Positions 32,354-42,001 of a stretch of 64,000 bases of DNA are shown here, piece after piece. Source of the DNA: Globisporangium splendens (lineage: Eukaryota > Oomycota > Peronosporomycetes > Pythiales > Pythiaceae). The position numbers and the translations under genes were made by a program. Position 1 is the stretch's first letter. Each line of letters begins with the position of its first letter. Under the pieces are notes generated by a model, which was not told where the DNA came from, searched no databases, and worked only from the letters and a program-made list of their open reading frames with translations. The DNA lies in assembly GCA_006386115.1 (NCBI GenBank), contig VFIW01000143.1, positions 28,750 to 92,749 of the forward strand, in the 5' to 3' direction.

Positions 32354-33577
32354 TTAAGAATTCCTGAGTCTCATTAACACTGCTGACAGGGAGGTGTTTC
32401 TTAGTTTTGACGGTGTGGCACCGATATCATTGTCGAGTAGAGCTGCGACTTGGGACATAAGAACTTGATCATTTCCCCGCGATTCGTCGGTGAGTATCTT
32501 CGTACTCTTGGAGTTCATTGCCATGTTGGCGAGAAGATCGGCCATCTTGTTTTGTTCTCGTTTTGTGTGATTCCAGGAGGTCCACGCAAAGTTGGCGATG
32601 ATTCGATTTACCCGAACTGCTAGAGGCTGCAACTCAGTCTGGCGTCTTGAGGAGAACCCGTTCTGGGCTGCGATAATCATTTGGCTGTCTCCGAAGACTT
32701 CCAACTTGACTTCATAGTGCTGTAGGCAGTGTGCACTGTATGCCAGGCCATCTTTCAGCGCGCTGTATTCGCACCAATTGTCCGTGACTTCTGGTCCCAT
32801 GTACGCATAGCCGCATGCTTTGAGTTCCCATCGATTGCTGCGTTCGTTCAGGAGGATGAGTGCCCATCCGCTGTCTCCTGGACCTGGGTTGCCGCATGCA
32901 CTTCCATCGAAATACAAACGCGCCGTCGTCCATTCTTCCAGTTGGCGCGACAAGTCTTGTCTCTCCAGTACGCTGAGCAGTTGGCTCAGGTAGATAGCAT
33001 TGATCTTTTCTCCTTTGAGCATTCTCATCCGATGAGCCACAGCCCGCACCTGCATCACGCACGCTGTCCACACTCGCTGGGTACTGTCTTCGATAGTGAG
33101 ATGTTGCCGTTCATGCACTATTTCCACTCTCGTTCTCCACAGCAATACTGGGATGCTTGATGTGACGATAAACCAGAGTTTCTGTAGTGCTGTCGAGTGT
33201 TCCGGAGTAATGAACCCAAAGTGCTTTTCCAATTCCCGGAGCAAAGATCGTTGGCCGGCGGGGCTGTGCGGCTCGCAACATGCGGTAAGAAGAGATTGAG
33301 TGCTTGCTCCGTCAATGTTCGGCCCATCCGTCTCCCGAGGAAGGCTGTCCACACGGCTTGTGCTCGCTTGCAACTCCAGACTATGTGTGAGATAGTTTCT
33401 TTTGTCTCCCCACATCCGGCATTGCTTGGGCACGCCGAAGACTCGATCCTTCCCGGATGGAACAGGTTGAGCTGCATCGTAGAAATCCGGTATGTCGTCC
33501 ACATCTGATACGGCGTAAGACATCCTCGTTGTTTCCACAGATCTGCTGGTAGTCGATACTGCACATGGCTGTACCAC
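32354..33577 (-). CDS. LINE copy 1 RNase H region
   Basis: 407 residues in a frame that overlaps the end of the preceding one by about 460 bp. The RNase HI core is ARLYFDGSACGNPGPGDSGW (first Asp), NWCEYSALKDGL (Glu), EVFGDSQMII (Asp) and NKMADLLANM (last Asp). It would remove the RNA strand after first-strand synthesis. The first 150 or so residues of the frame may be a shadow of the zinc-finger frame; copy 2 has the same overlap, so translation probably passes from one frame to the other, or this is a shared lesion. Confidence 0.8.
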   Translation of the reverse strand: MVQPCAVSTTSRSVETTRMSYAVSDVDDIPDFYDAAQPVPSGKDRVFGVPKQCRMWGDKRNYLTHSLELQASTSRVDSLPRETDGPNIDGASTQSLLTACCEPHSPAGQRSLLRELEKHFGFITPEHSTALQKLWFIVTSSIPVLLWRTRVEIVHERQHLTIEDSTQRVWTACVMQVRAVAHRMRMLKGEKINAIYLSQLLSVLERQDLSRQLEEWTTARLYFDGSACGNPGPGDSGWALILLNERSNRWELKACGYAYMGPEVTDNWCEYSALKDGLAYSAHCLQHYEVKLEVFGDSQMIIAAQNGFSSRRQTELQPLAVRVNRIIANFAWTSWNHTKREQNKMADLLANMAMNSKSTKILTDESRGNDQVLMSQVAALLDNDIGATPSKLRNTSLSAVLMRLRNS

Positions 33578-36500
33578 TGGTCAGTTTTCGCGACTTCGTT
33601 GAGCTTGTCTATGAGTCCTCCGAGACCTTGATACAACTTGCTGTGCAGCCTTCGTGTTCGTGCTCGGTCAGTTGTCTTCTGGATACTGTTTGGGGGAGTA
33701 CGTTCATGCACCAGCCACGGACAGTGAGTCGTGAGCGGGTGCGGTTTGAAAGTCCACCCTACAGTTTTTATTTCTTCTTCGATCATTGCCACGTCATGTT
33801 GACAGATAGTATCCCCAGCCCAGTCGGTCACTGTCCAGAGAACTCCGTTTGCTTGCCGTTGCATCTGGATGTAGTCCGTGTGGCTCCCCTCCGATACTGG
33901 CACCGCGATGATGGTTCCCATGCCATTACTGATCCACTTGTACTCTCGTTTTGTGTGTTTCCTGCTCCACGGCTCCTGGTGACTGTTCAACTGGTTGCCT
34001 GCATCGATTCCTATCTCCGGTGAGCATAGAATGATGCTGGTTACGAGTTTTCGCAAGGTGGTCATTCGTTTGAACGTGAGAGTCGCCGTCATGGTTGGTA
34101 GCCGCACGGAGAACACTCGCTCTTCTTCCCGTCTCACGTTGAGGCTGGCCAAATTGCATTCCTTCAGGAAAGGAACCGTTTTGACTGTATACTGCTCGCC
34201 TTGACTGTCGATTACCCAGGGGTTGTCGTTCCACTGAAAGGATGGCCAGAAGGCTCGAGTCTCTTCCGATAGTTGATGAATCGTCTGCTCAGGTTTTCTC
34301 CCAAAGTACACACCTACACGTCCGTCTGATCTCCCTCGAGGTCTAGGGTCGGTAGTAAGGATTCCATTTGCTGCTTCAGATCGTCTTTCCACGCGGGATT
34401 GCGTCTCTCTGCCGCCACCAAGTCTTCACAGAGATACTCCCACCCGAGTCGGTGAATATTGTTCGTCTGGTACAGCCTTGTCTGTGCGTTCTGGCTTCGC
34501 TCCTTTGGTGAAATCGCGCAACATCCCCGGTTTTGACTTTTGTCCCGATGAACCTGTTCATGCCAATTTTCTGTGTACTTGTCTCGCGGTCGCTGCAGCC
34601 ACCGAGTTGTCCGCCGCATCGCTTGTCGCTTTATTGCAAGAGGTACTGAATAGAGACCTATGCCTCCTTCCTTGACCGGCAAGTAGAGCAGGGAAGGACT
34701 CACCTTGTGCCTCGTGCCGTCTGTGCCAAGTGTCGATTTCCACAAAAATTGCTTTTGTAGATTCACTAGCTGGTCCACAACTTTCGCTGGGGGCTTGATG
34801 TAGCCGGCAGTGAACAGAATCGACGGCAGCAAGACCGAATTCAGTAGAAGCACTCTCCCCACCACACTGTTGGAGACTTTGGCCGCGATGATCAATCTGG
34901 TTCGGAGCTTTTGCAGGCGGTCCTCCCAATTAGCTTGCGTGATGTTCCCGGTACCTATTTGGATGCCAAGGTACCTCACCGTCTCTCCATGCTTCAGGAC
35001 CGGAATGCCGCATCTTTGTTCCTGGACTACTGCTGTGTTGAGACAGATGTAGCTGCTTTTCGTTGGTTGCACGTGCAGACCTGATTGCTGACCGAACTCG
35101 GACAGCAGCTGCATCAGTCGAGGCAGCTGTTTCCCTTGTTTCAAAAAGACGGCGGGTCGTCGACGAAGGTCGAAATGAGATGGGATTCTGCTCCGGATCT
35201 GGTCACACGAATTCCTTCCAGATGGGGGTCTTGTTGAACTGCCAGTGCGAGAATCTCCGCGGCGACGATAAACAGGAGAGGGGCCAGGGGGCAACCTTGG
35301 CGAATTCCCGACTTGACCTCCCATTCTCTCGACACTTCACCGTTCACCAGGTACTGCGCTGTAGTGTCCGAGTGCATTCGACGTACTAAATCCACAAATT
35401 GTCGCCCAAAGCCGAACTTGCTCAGCACAATGTACAGAAAGTCTCTGTCCAATGTGTCGTAAGCCTTCATGAAGTCAAGCATCGCAATTCCCGGAGCGTC
35501 ATCGAACCCTTCAGTGCTGCTGTGGTACGCTTTATCCAATGCGGCTTGCATGATGAGGATCGCGTTCTCCATCAGTCGGTCGCGTACGAAGCCTTGTTGT
35601 GCTTCCCCGATGATCCACAGAAGGATGTCTTGCAGCCTTGTTGCCAAGACTTTTGCAAACAACTTGTAAGTGGTCGTGAGCAGAGTGATTGGTCTGTAGT
35701 CGAGGGGGTTTGGCGAATCTCCTTTCTTGCGTAACGGTATCACGATTCCTTGACCGAATGATCGTGGCATGGGTGCCCCGCGTTGGATGTTGTTGAATTC
35801 CTGCATCAAAACGTCGACCATCACGTCCTCGCAATCCTTGTAGAAGTCATTGTTCAGACTATCCACGCCACCTGCCTTATGCCGATGTAAAGCCGCGATC
35901 GCCTCTCGTACTTCCTTTTCAGTGATGGGTGCCATCAAATCTTGGTTTTGCTCTTCCGTGACTTTTCGAGTTTCCGGAATGTACACCAGTGCATCAAATC
36001 GCTGTTCAGCCTTCTGCGGAGGGACCGCAGCATGGCTCTGGCCAGTGATTTGGTGCCGTTCTGCCCCCATGATGTCCGCCAGACTCGCGTTTGGTGAGTG
36101 GTACCTTCCGGGGGTCGGTTTCAATCGCGAAATTGTTTGATCCCTCTGCCAGTTGGCGATCCTCCGAAAGAAGTGACGAACATCCCCCTGCGTTGCTTGC
36201 ATATACTTACCGAATTTGGACTCTGCTGCCTCCCTTGCCGCGTTTGCTTGTTCTTCGATCAGCTGACGCCTTGTGCGGTTTGCCGGTCGATGCTGCTGAT
36301 CCTCCAACTTTTGCCGATATCTTCGTACTTGCCGCTTCTCTGCTCGACTTACTCTCAGTATTGCTTTGATGAGACGCTGCTCCAGGTTGCTCCAAACGAT
36401 TGACCCTTCACTCTGCATCAGCTCCAGCTCGTGAACGATTGCCTTTTGCACCCCAGTCTGCACCAAGTCAGGACGCGAGGTTCGCATCGGGTACCTGCAC

Positions 36501-37378
36501 TTGTTCACTCTCCTTGGTCTCTGCAGTTGACTCGTCCATTTCATATGCAGCACCACTGCTTGGTGATCCGAGTAGCGCTTGGGTAGCTCTATGGCCTCCC
36601 ATTGCACGGCGCTGCCCAGGTTTCCTGCGATACAGAATCGGTCGAGTCGACTGGCTGAGTTTTTTCTCCAGTATGTGAAATGCTCCGTCGGTTCCCTCTG
36701 AACTGGCCACTCCGGATCCTCCACTAGCTCCCGTGCATCGTAAATGCTCCACTCCGTCACTAATCGTCTCAGTTCTGCACTTTCGCACTGCACAGGTAGC
36801 AGAACTCCTCTTTGGTACCGGTCCCGTTGCTTGTCGAGAACACAATTGAAGTCACCTCCGAGCACTGCTGCTGCACGATGAGTCCCGAACTCCTCGTTTA
36901 GGCGTCGGAAGAAGTGTTCTCGCTCTGGTTTCTTGTTGGGTGCGTACACATTAATCCACACCGCTCCCTTGGACTTGATAGCGACTGTGCGATTCGTCCA
37001 CTTGGATTCCTCGATCAGTTGTGTTTCGCTAATCGTCTTCGGATTTGTGAGTATTGCAACTCCGTCGGTCGCGTCTGGATGGATGGACCAAAAGGACGTT
37101 GGTTCGTCCAGGTTTGCAACCCCCCATATTCGGTTCCAGTAATGTCGGAGTCTGCTTTCTTCTTTGGCTGTGGTGATCCTTGTTTCCTGTAAATAAATGA
37201 TATCATACTTTTCTGCGGTTAGTGCCCCCTTGAGATCCTCTAACCATTTTGTTCGTTCTTTCTTTTTGAATCCGCACACGTTCTGAGTTAATACCCGTAG
37301 CGTGTTTGGACATGGTCTTTTTTCCTTTTTTTGGTTTTTGTAAAATGCATTCTTGAGGGCATGTAGTGCGGCGTACAT
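33118..37378 (-). pseudogene. LINE copy 1 endonuclease-reverse transcriptase, frameshifted
   Basis: The first frame (37378-35141, 745 residues) starts MYAALHALKNAFYKN. The APE endonuclease has LTQNVCGF, IIYLQETRI, INVYAPNKK, LGGDFNC and YSDHQAVV. The reverse transcriptase has IPLRKKGDSPNPLDYRPITL, QQGFVRDRL, AMLDFMKAYD, SGIRQGCPLAPLLF and STFVDD. One base is missing right after FVDD, the active-site loop (usually YADD/FADD), ending the frame. The thumb continues in a second frame (to 34314), and a second lost base near 34335 moves it to a third (34392-33118). That third frame holds the zinc-finger CPSNAGCGETKETISHIVWS with the following C. Copy 2 lacks both of these lesions. Confidence 0.88.
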
Positions 37379-37427
37379 TTCTGTGCCTGGGCTACTTCCA
37401 CCTTGGTTACCTGTTGGTGTCGCGCCT

Positions 37428-39508
37428 TTAGTACCTTGAAGGCTCGACCGAGTCCACCTCCATGGTGACTTGAGCCATGATCACCGATAGAGCTGACCAT
37501 TCGCTGAGCTCCTCTCCACTCTTGAAGGCTGCTTTGAGTTCTCTGGTTTGCTTCAATATCGCACAGAAGTCTTCAATCGCCTCGTACAGGTTGTGTGGGT
37601 CTTCGGCGTCACTGGCCCTGAACGTCTGCAGCTCCTCCTCATACACCACTGTGCAGATGATGTAGCGGCTGAGCTTCTCTAGCTGGGTCGGGTGACAAAG
37701 TCGCAGAACTTCGAGCCCACCGTACTTCATTTTTCCAAGCGTCAACCAGTCTTCCTTGGAGTTGAGCAGTGCGGCCCGTTGTTGCTTCGTGGTTGCCGTT
37801 GCAATCCTGTCAAACCAACCTGTGATCCATCCCCTGGTTTCTGCCTGATCGGTGCGGTGTACAAGACGTTTGAGCCCTTCCTCAATCACCTGTTCACGCA
37901 GAACTTGCGTCACGTCCACTAGTGTTGGCCCGCTGAGATGATTCAGTACGTGATGCGGCCCTGGCGACATCTTCAACATCGCTAGTATACGCTCCCACTC
38001 ATTGAGAGCTGCCTGCGTCCATACATCACGATTGGACGAGAGCAGAGGAAAGGGGCATTTGGTTTCTTGCTTCCATTGCTCCTGGAACCCTTCCCAATGC
38101 TCCTGCAGCGTGCACTCGAGGTCTCTGCGTTTCTGCATGGAGTCTCCTTCGATCGCCAAACGTCTCGAGAGCGTTTTGGTTTTCTTGAGGGGGACATTGG
38201 GGCTGTTCAGGTTTATCGCAACGTCACCATCTATTGCTGTGAGCATTAGGGCTTCGTCTCTATCTCGCTTCCTGGGTCGTGGAGGTAACTCGATTGTGGG
38301 CGAGTGATATTCCACAAGCTGATTCTCCTGCGATGCGAACGACCGACCGTGTTGTCCGCTGAGCTGGTTTGGCTCGAACTTTTCTCGCTCGTCCAGCGAT
38401 GGAGTCCACACTGACTCTCCCAAACTGGAATTGTCGCTGTCCTCCATCGAATCGTCTGTTTCTCGTTCGGAATCGAATCGACCAGATCGGTCCGTCTTGA
38501 ACTCCGTCTTGCTCCTCACGGATCCTTGGAGATGCTTCGCTAGTGATGAGCTCGTCATATTCGCCAGTGGCGTTGGGTCGATCAGGGTTCTGAAGTGCAG
38601 ACTGTTGTAGTGTTCGTTTGCGAATTTCATCACAATTGGTAGCGGACTGCTCGTGGCCTCTGCTTCGTTTCTGTCTTGACGGAGCTCGTCTTCCCATTGC
38701 TTCCCTGTGCACGCATATTCTTTGGCTGACAAAAACTGGCCACCTCCATGGACTCTGGATTGCGGCTTGTAAATTGCGAAGCCCTTACGGTCTCCGTACG
38801 TTGTCTCGATCAGCACGAAGATTTTTCTCTGCAAAGCCTTGGCAGCCATCCGCAAGGACTCCGGGCCGCCCCACAGGGATCCTGGCAGCGTGGAAGATCG
38901 CTGGAGGAGCTGCTTGCGATATCACTGAAATAGTCGAGAACATCTGCTCTCCTTTCTTTTGGGCTCATTTTCCGATCCCCTCTCCCCAGTGCTTCGAGTA
39001 TTCCCAAATGAGTTCCTTCAGGAAATTCGAGATCGAAGTTGAGCCGTGCTGCCGCGTTCATGCTTTGCTTGATTCTGCTCGCCGTGGCCTCGATCAGCTT
39101 CTCATTCGCCTTGTTGTCATGCACGATTTGGAGCATCGCTTCCGCCACTGCATAAAATTGGCAATTTCCGGTAGGTGGTGTTGTTGCTTCTGCAAGTCCG
39201 TTGGCGTCCATCACGTCTTGAATCGTGTACTCCCCATCCCAGTCCATGATGTCGTTGCGATTCGGGTTGACCTCGGTTTGTCTTTCCACGTGTGCCTTCA
39301 TTAACTCGTCCATATCTCGTTGGAAGCACATCAGCTCTTTTGCCCACCGGATGTCATCCTTGGAAATTTGTCTTGGTCCATTTTTCTGGCTTGCCTTTGA
39401 CGCGGGTCCTTTTGCGTTCGCAGCTCCATCGTTTGGTTTCGCCTTCGCCTGCTCTTTGAGATTGCCGGTTTGTTGTCCTGAAATTCCTGTTTTCACTGTA
39501 AACGACAC
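37428..39508 (-). pseudogene. LINE copy 1 OTU-type cysteine protease region, two overlapping frames
   Basis: Frame one (39508-38810) has TGNCQFYAVAEAMLQ, the catalytic Cys box of OTU proteases (usually DGNCLFRAV). Frame two (38855-37428, 475 residues) has LWGGPESLRMAAKALQ and then NEHYNSLHF, which matches the WGG and catalytic HY(D/N)S box. So the OTU fold is split across a frame change near 38,850. Copy 2 has the same change, so it is ancestral to both: a fixed mutation, a spliced junction or frameshifting. OTU proteases cut ubiquitin-like or polyprotein links; here it may process the element polyprotein or counter host ubiquitin tags. Downstream of the OTU box is a polar region and a helical region of unknown role. 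Neither frame has a convincing ATG near its start. Confidence 0.7.
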
Positions 39509-39516
39509 ATTTTTTG

Positions 39517-41403
39517 TTAGATTATTTGGATTGGAGTTCGGTTGTGGGCTGGAGTGTTGGTCTCGTCAGACGTCACGGGATTCGTGTTCTCGCTCGGCTT
39601 GTTTTCCCCACTGGCGTGACGATCCTCTTCTGCGGGTTGAAGTGGCTGTTTCTCTTTGTCGATGCCATCTGAGACCGACTCTTTAATTTCCGCTGCACTG
39701 GTGAAAGTGGTTGGCTTTCTCGGGAGTTTGCTCACGATCTCATCATCTGCGTGAATACAGTTGTTAGTTTTTAGTTCCTGTTCCGTTGCCTTACACGCTC
39801 GTGCGAAATGTCCCGCTGCCCCGCAGATTAAACAAGGAGCCATTCGGTACTTGGATGCGTGGTGAAGGATGATCGTTCGCCCTCTCCAAATAATTCGTCT
39901 GACATCGATAAGCGCTTTTGGACATGATTCCTCTTCAAAGAGTACCTCCCACCACTGCGATTGGTGGGATATTGGACCGTATTTATCGAGTGGGTAGGCG
40001 TAGAATCGCTTGCCTGTCATCTGCTTCAAGTATTCTAAAAACAGGGACATATTCATTGAGCGAGCAGTGTTCAACAGTTGAATTTTGTACCTGGATCTCG
40101 ATTCTGCATTCTGTAGCCCGTCCGCTCCCAATTGCCTGTTCCACACGCTCTTTGCCTCCGGTCGCTCTCCGGTTGTCTCCATCGGGTGCGCAGATATGAG
40201 TTGCACCAATTGGCGTCGGAAGGGGATCGTCATTCTGTCCCATTTCGCAGCTGTGCTCCTGTCAAAGAAATAGAAGTGGAGAGAGTGAGTGCTGTCATTA
40301 TATTCCGCAGCTTTGAGGTCTCTCAGCATCGCCATTGTCTCTTCCATTTTGCCGTCATTGCAGAATCTCGCTGCTTGCAAGATGGCTTCCACGATTCGTC
40401 CGGTCGACTGATGATCTTTGTAGACTTGCGTCGCATTCGATAATTTGCCGACCAGCTCTCCTTCCACCTGAGCCGCGATGGTGTTCTGGAAACGGAAGAA
40501 GGTGTCCCCATCACACACTCGCCGAAGGAATTGAGGCAAGTGTCGAATCAGGAGTTCGCCTTCCACGATCGCTAGCATGATATCCCATTCCACCGTTGTC
40601 GGCTGGCGCAGGATCAGTGAGCACTCGAACTTTTGCTTGCAGTGTCGGATCATGTTGCGTTGTTCCTCCTCTGAGTATTTGTCCGATTTGAAAATGAAGG
40701 GCTGGGTGCCTTGCTCTTTGACGTTTGTTTGAGAGTTGGTGCTCGTTTGTGAACCCCATGGCGAAGCCTTGGTTTCATCTGCAAGCCTGTTCTGGTCAAT
40801 TCTCTTTTGGATAAGCGCTACCACTGTCCACGACGACCGGTGCATATCCTTGCATAAATCATGGATCGCCCGCTTCCACTCTGGAAAGGATTTTCCCTTT
40901 TCAATTGCCAATAGACGGAATAGGTCCACCAACGCGTTCGCTTCTTCTCCGTTGAGTGTTGGGTAATTGTTGTTCGCCTTTTTTGGTTTCTCCAGAATCC
41001 GCATCCCGTTGTAAAGAGCTGTGAACATTAACCGCACTTCGTATTCAATCTCCACTCTGTTGACCGCGTTTGGTGACACACGCAGCTTCGCGGCGAGGGC
41101 TTCGTATCTCTCCACTGGTGCAGTCTCCGTCGACGCTTCTTTTCGAGAGCCTTCCGCACGCGTTGGTGTCGTGCCTTCCTCAATGGTCCCAGACTTGTCT
41201 TGTCCTCCTGCTTTTAATTGGTCCGTATCGTTCGTGCGCACAGGATCTGGGGCTCCCCCTTTGCCGTACTGCGACGGTCGTATGGCCATCTCTGCGTCGA
41301 CTTGCGCCTGCCCAGTCCGCAGTGTGATGGCTGTCTTCGTGGAAACTCCGTCCGGAGCTTCCTTCCGCGCGGCCCCCTCCTTTGGTTTCTCCATATTCAT
41401 CAT
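39517..41403 (-). CDS. LINE copy 1 ORF1 (gag-like, CCHC zinc knuckle)
   Basis: 628 residues, intact, starting MMNMEKPKEGAARKEAPDG. LINE ORF1 proteins bind the element RNA and act as chaperones in the ribonucleoprotein. The zinc knuckle CLICGAAGHFARAC (C-x2-C-x4-H-x4-C) lies near the C-terminus after RTIILHHASKYRMAP. The middle is helical with no other domain recognised; the N-terminus and C-terminal tail are polar and low complexity. It differs from copy 2 ORF1 by only a couple of residues (for example M/T and D/E near the knuckle). After the stop comes CAAAAAATGTG, an ATG opening only a five-codon frame. Confidence 0.88.
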   Translation of the reverse strand: MMNMEKPKEGAARKEAPDGVSTKTAITLRTGQAQVDAEMAIRPSQYGKGGAPDPVRTNDTDQLKAGGQDKSGTIEEGTTPTRAEGSRKEASTETAPVERYEALAAKLRVSPNAVNRVEIEYEVRLMFTALYNGMRILEKPKKANNNYPTLNGEEANALVDLFRLLAIEKGKSFPEWKRAIHDLCKDMHRSSWTVVALIQKRIDQNRLADETKASPWGSQTSTNSQTNVKEQGTQPFIFKSDKYSEEEQRNMIRHCKQKFECSLILRQPTTVEWDIMLAIVEGELLIRHLPQFLRRVCDGDTFFRFQNTIAAQVEGELVGKLSNATQVYKDHQSTGRIVEAILQAARFCNDGKMEETMAMLRDLKAAEYNDSTHSLHFYFFDRSTAAKWDRMTIPFRRQLVQLISAHPMETTGERPEAKSVWNRQLGADGLQNAESRSRYKIQLLNTARSMNMSLFLEYLKQMTGKRFYAYPLDKYGPISHQSQWWEVLFEEESCPKALIDVRRIIWRGRTIILHHASKYRMAPCLICGAAGHFARACKATEQELKTNNCIHADDEIVSKLPRKPTTFTSAAEIKESVSDGIDKEKQPLQPAEEDRHASGENKPSENTNPVTSDETNTPAHNRTPIQII

Positions 41404-41590
41404 GGAGACCTCAGGAGCAAGCTGTCAAATATCGCTCTTTATAGAGGCTTGTATACTCAGTTCAGTATACTCACCTCTTTCTGATGATCTTTGTAGTGGC
41501 CTGTCGATTGTCGTCATGGTGCTTGTACTCCCGATACAAACAGCTGGTACCAAGGCTGTCTGTCCTTTATAAGGCTAGATCGAAAGTGTG

Positions 41591-41599
41591 GTCGGCAAG
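41591..41599. repeat. Target-site duplication of LINE copy 1, 5' side
   Basis: Second copy of GTCGGCAAG, three bases outside the shared 5' end of the element. Pairs with 32293-32301. Confidence 0.6.
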
Positions 41600-42001
41600 T
41601 TGGATATTGTACTGCTTTTAAGTATTTTGCTGTAGTGGCTTCACAGGGGTATTTTTGTACCAATCGAATCGTAGGCACTCTGCGTCATCATTAGTGTTGA
41701 CAATCTCCTCAGATGATGATGATGCTGCGAGCAAGGAGCAGAGCAGACGCAAACAATTCTGACTCCTTCTCAATAGCATAAACCTGAAAATTATATATTT
41801 TGGATAAGCTAATAGTATCCTTATATTAGAATTAGTGATGTGCAAACAAAAACAGAATAAATCATGCTTCTATAAATTGATACACGCGAGAAGTAGAGGC
41901 ATTGAGTCGATGTCGACAGTCGCGTTTACTTGCCACACACACACACGAGCCAGCAGATCGGCATGACGCGGCGTGCGCAATGCTCCATTTCTCCATCGAC
42001 G
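41600..42001. promoter_or_regulatory. Upstream region of copy E
   Basis: About 400 bp between LINE copy 1 and gene E. GCTCCATTTCTCCATC at 41981-41996 closely matches the motif before copy A and the oomycete initiator; it favours the ATG at 42002 over the upstream one at 41963. A (CA)n run lies at 41934-41946 and TGATGATGATG near 41715. Confidence 0.45.

Larger units (their letters stand above)
32302..41590 (-). mobile_element. Full-length APE-type non-LTR retrotransposon (LINE), copy 1
   Basis: About 9.3 kb on the minus strand. It shares both ends with copy 2: the 5' end near 41587 (ACTTTCGATCTAG...) and the 3' end in a (TC)n tail at about 32303-32321. Order 5' to 3': ORF1 with CCHC knuckle, OTU-type protease region, APE endonuclease, reverse transcriptase, zinc-finger tail and RNase H. 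A 7-bp-stem hairpin, GTATACT...AGTATAC, lies in the 5' leader at 41451-41470. This copy has private one-base deletions in the reverse transcriptase just after FVDD (near 35160) and near 34335, so it is not autonomous as read. Near-identity with copy 2 indicates recent activity. Confidence 0.92.
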
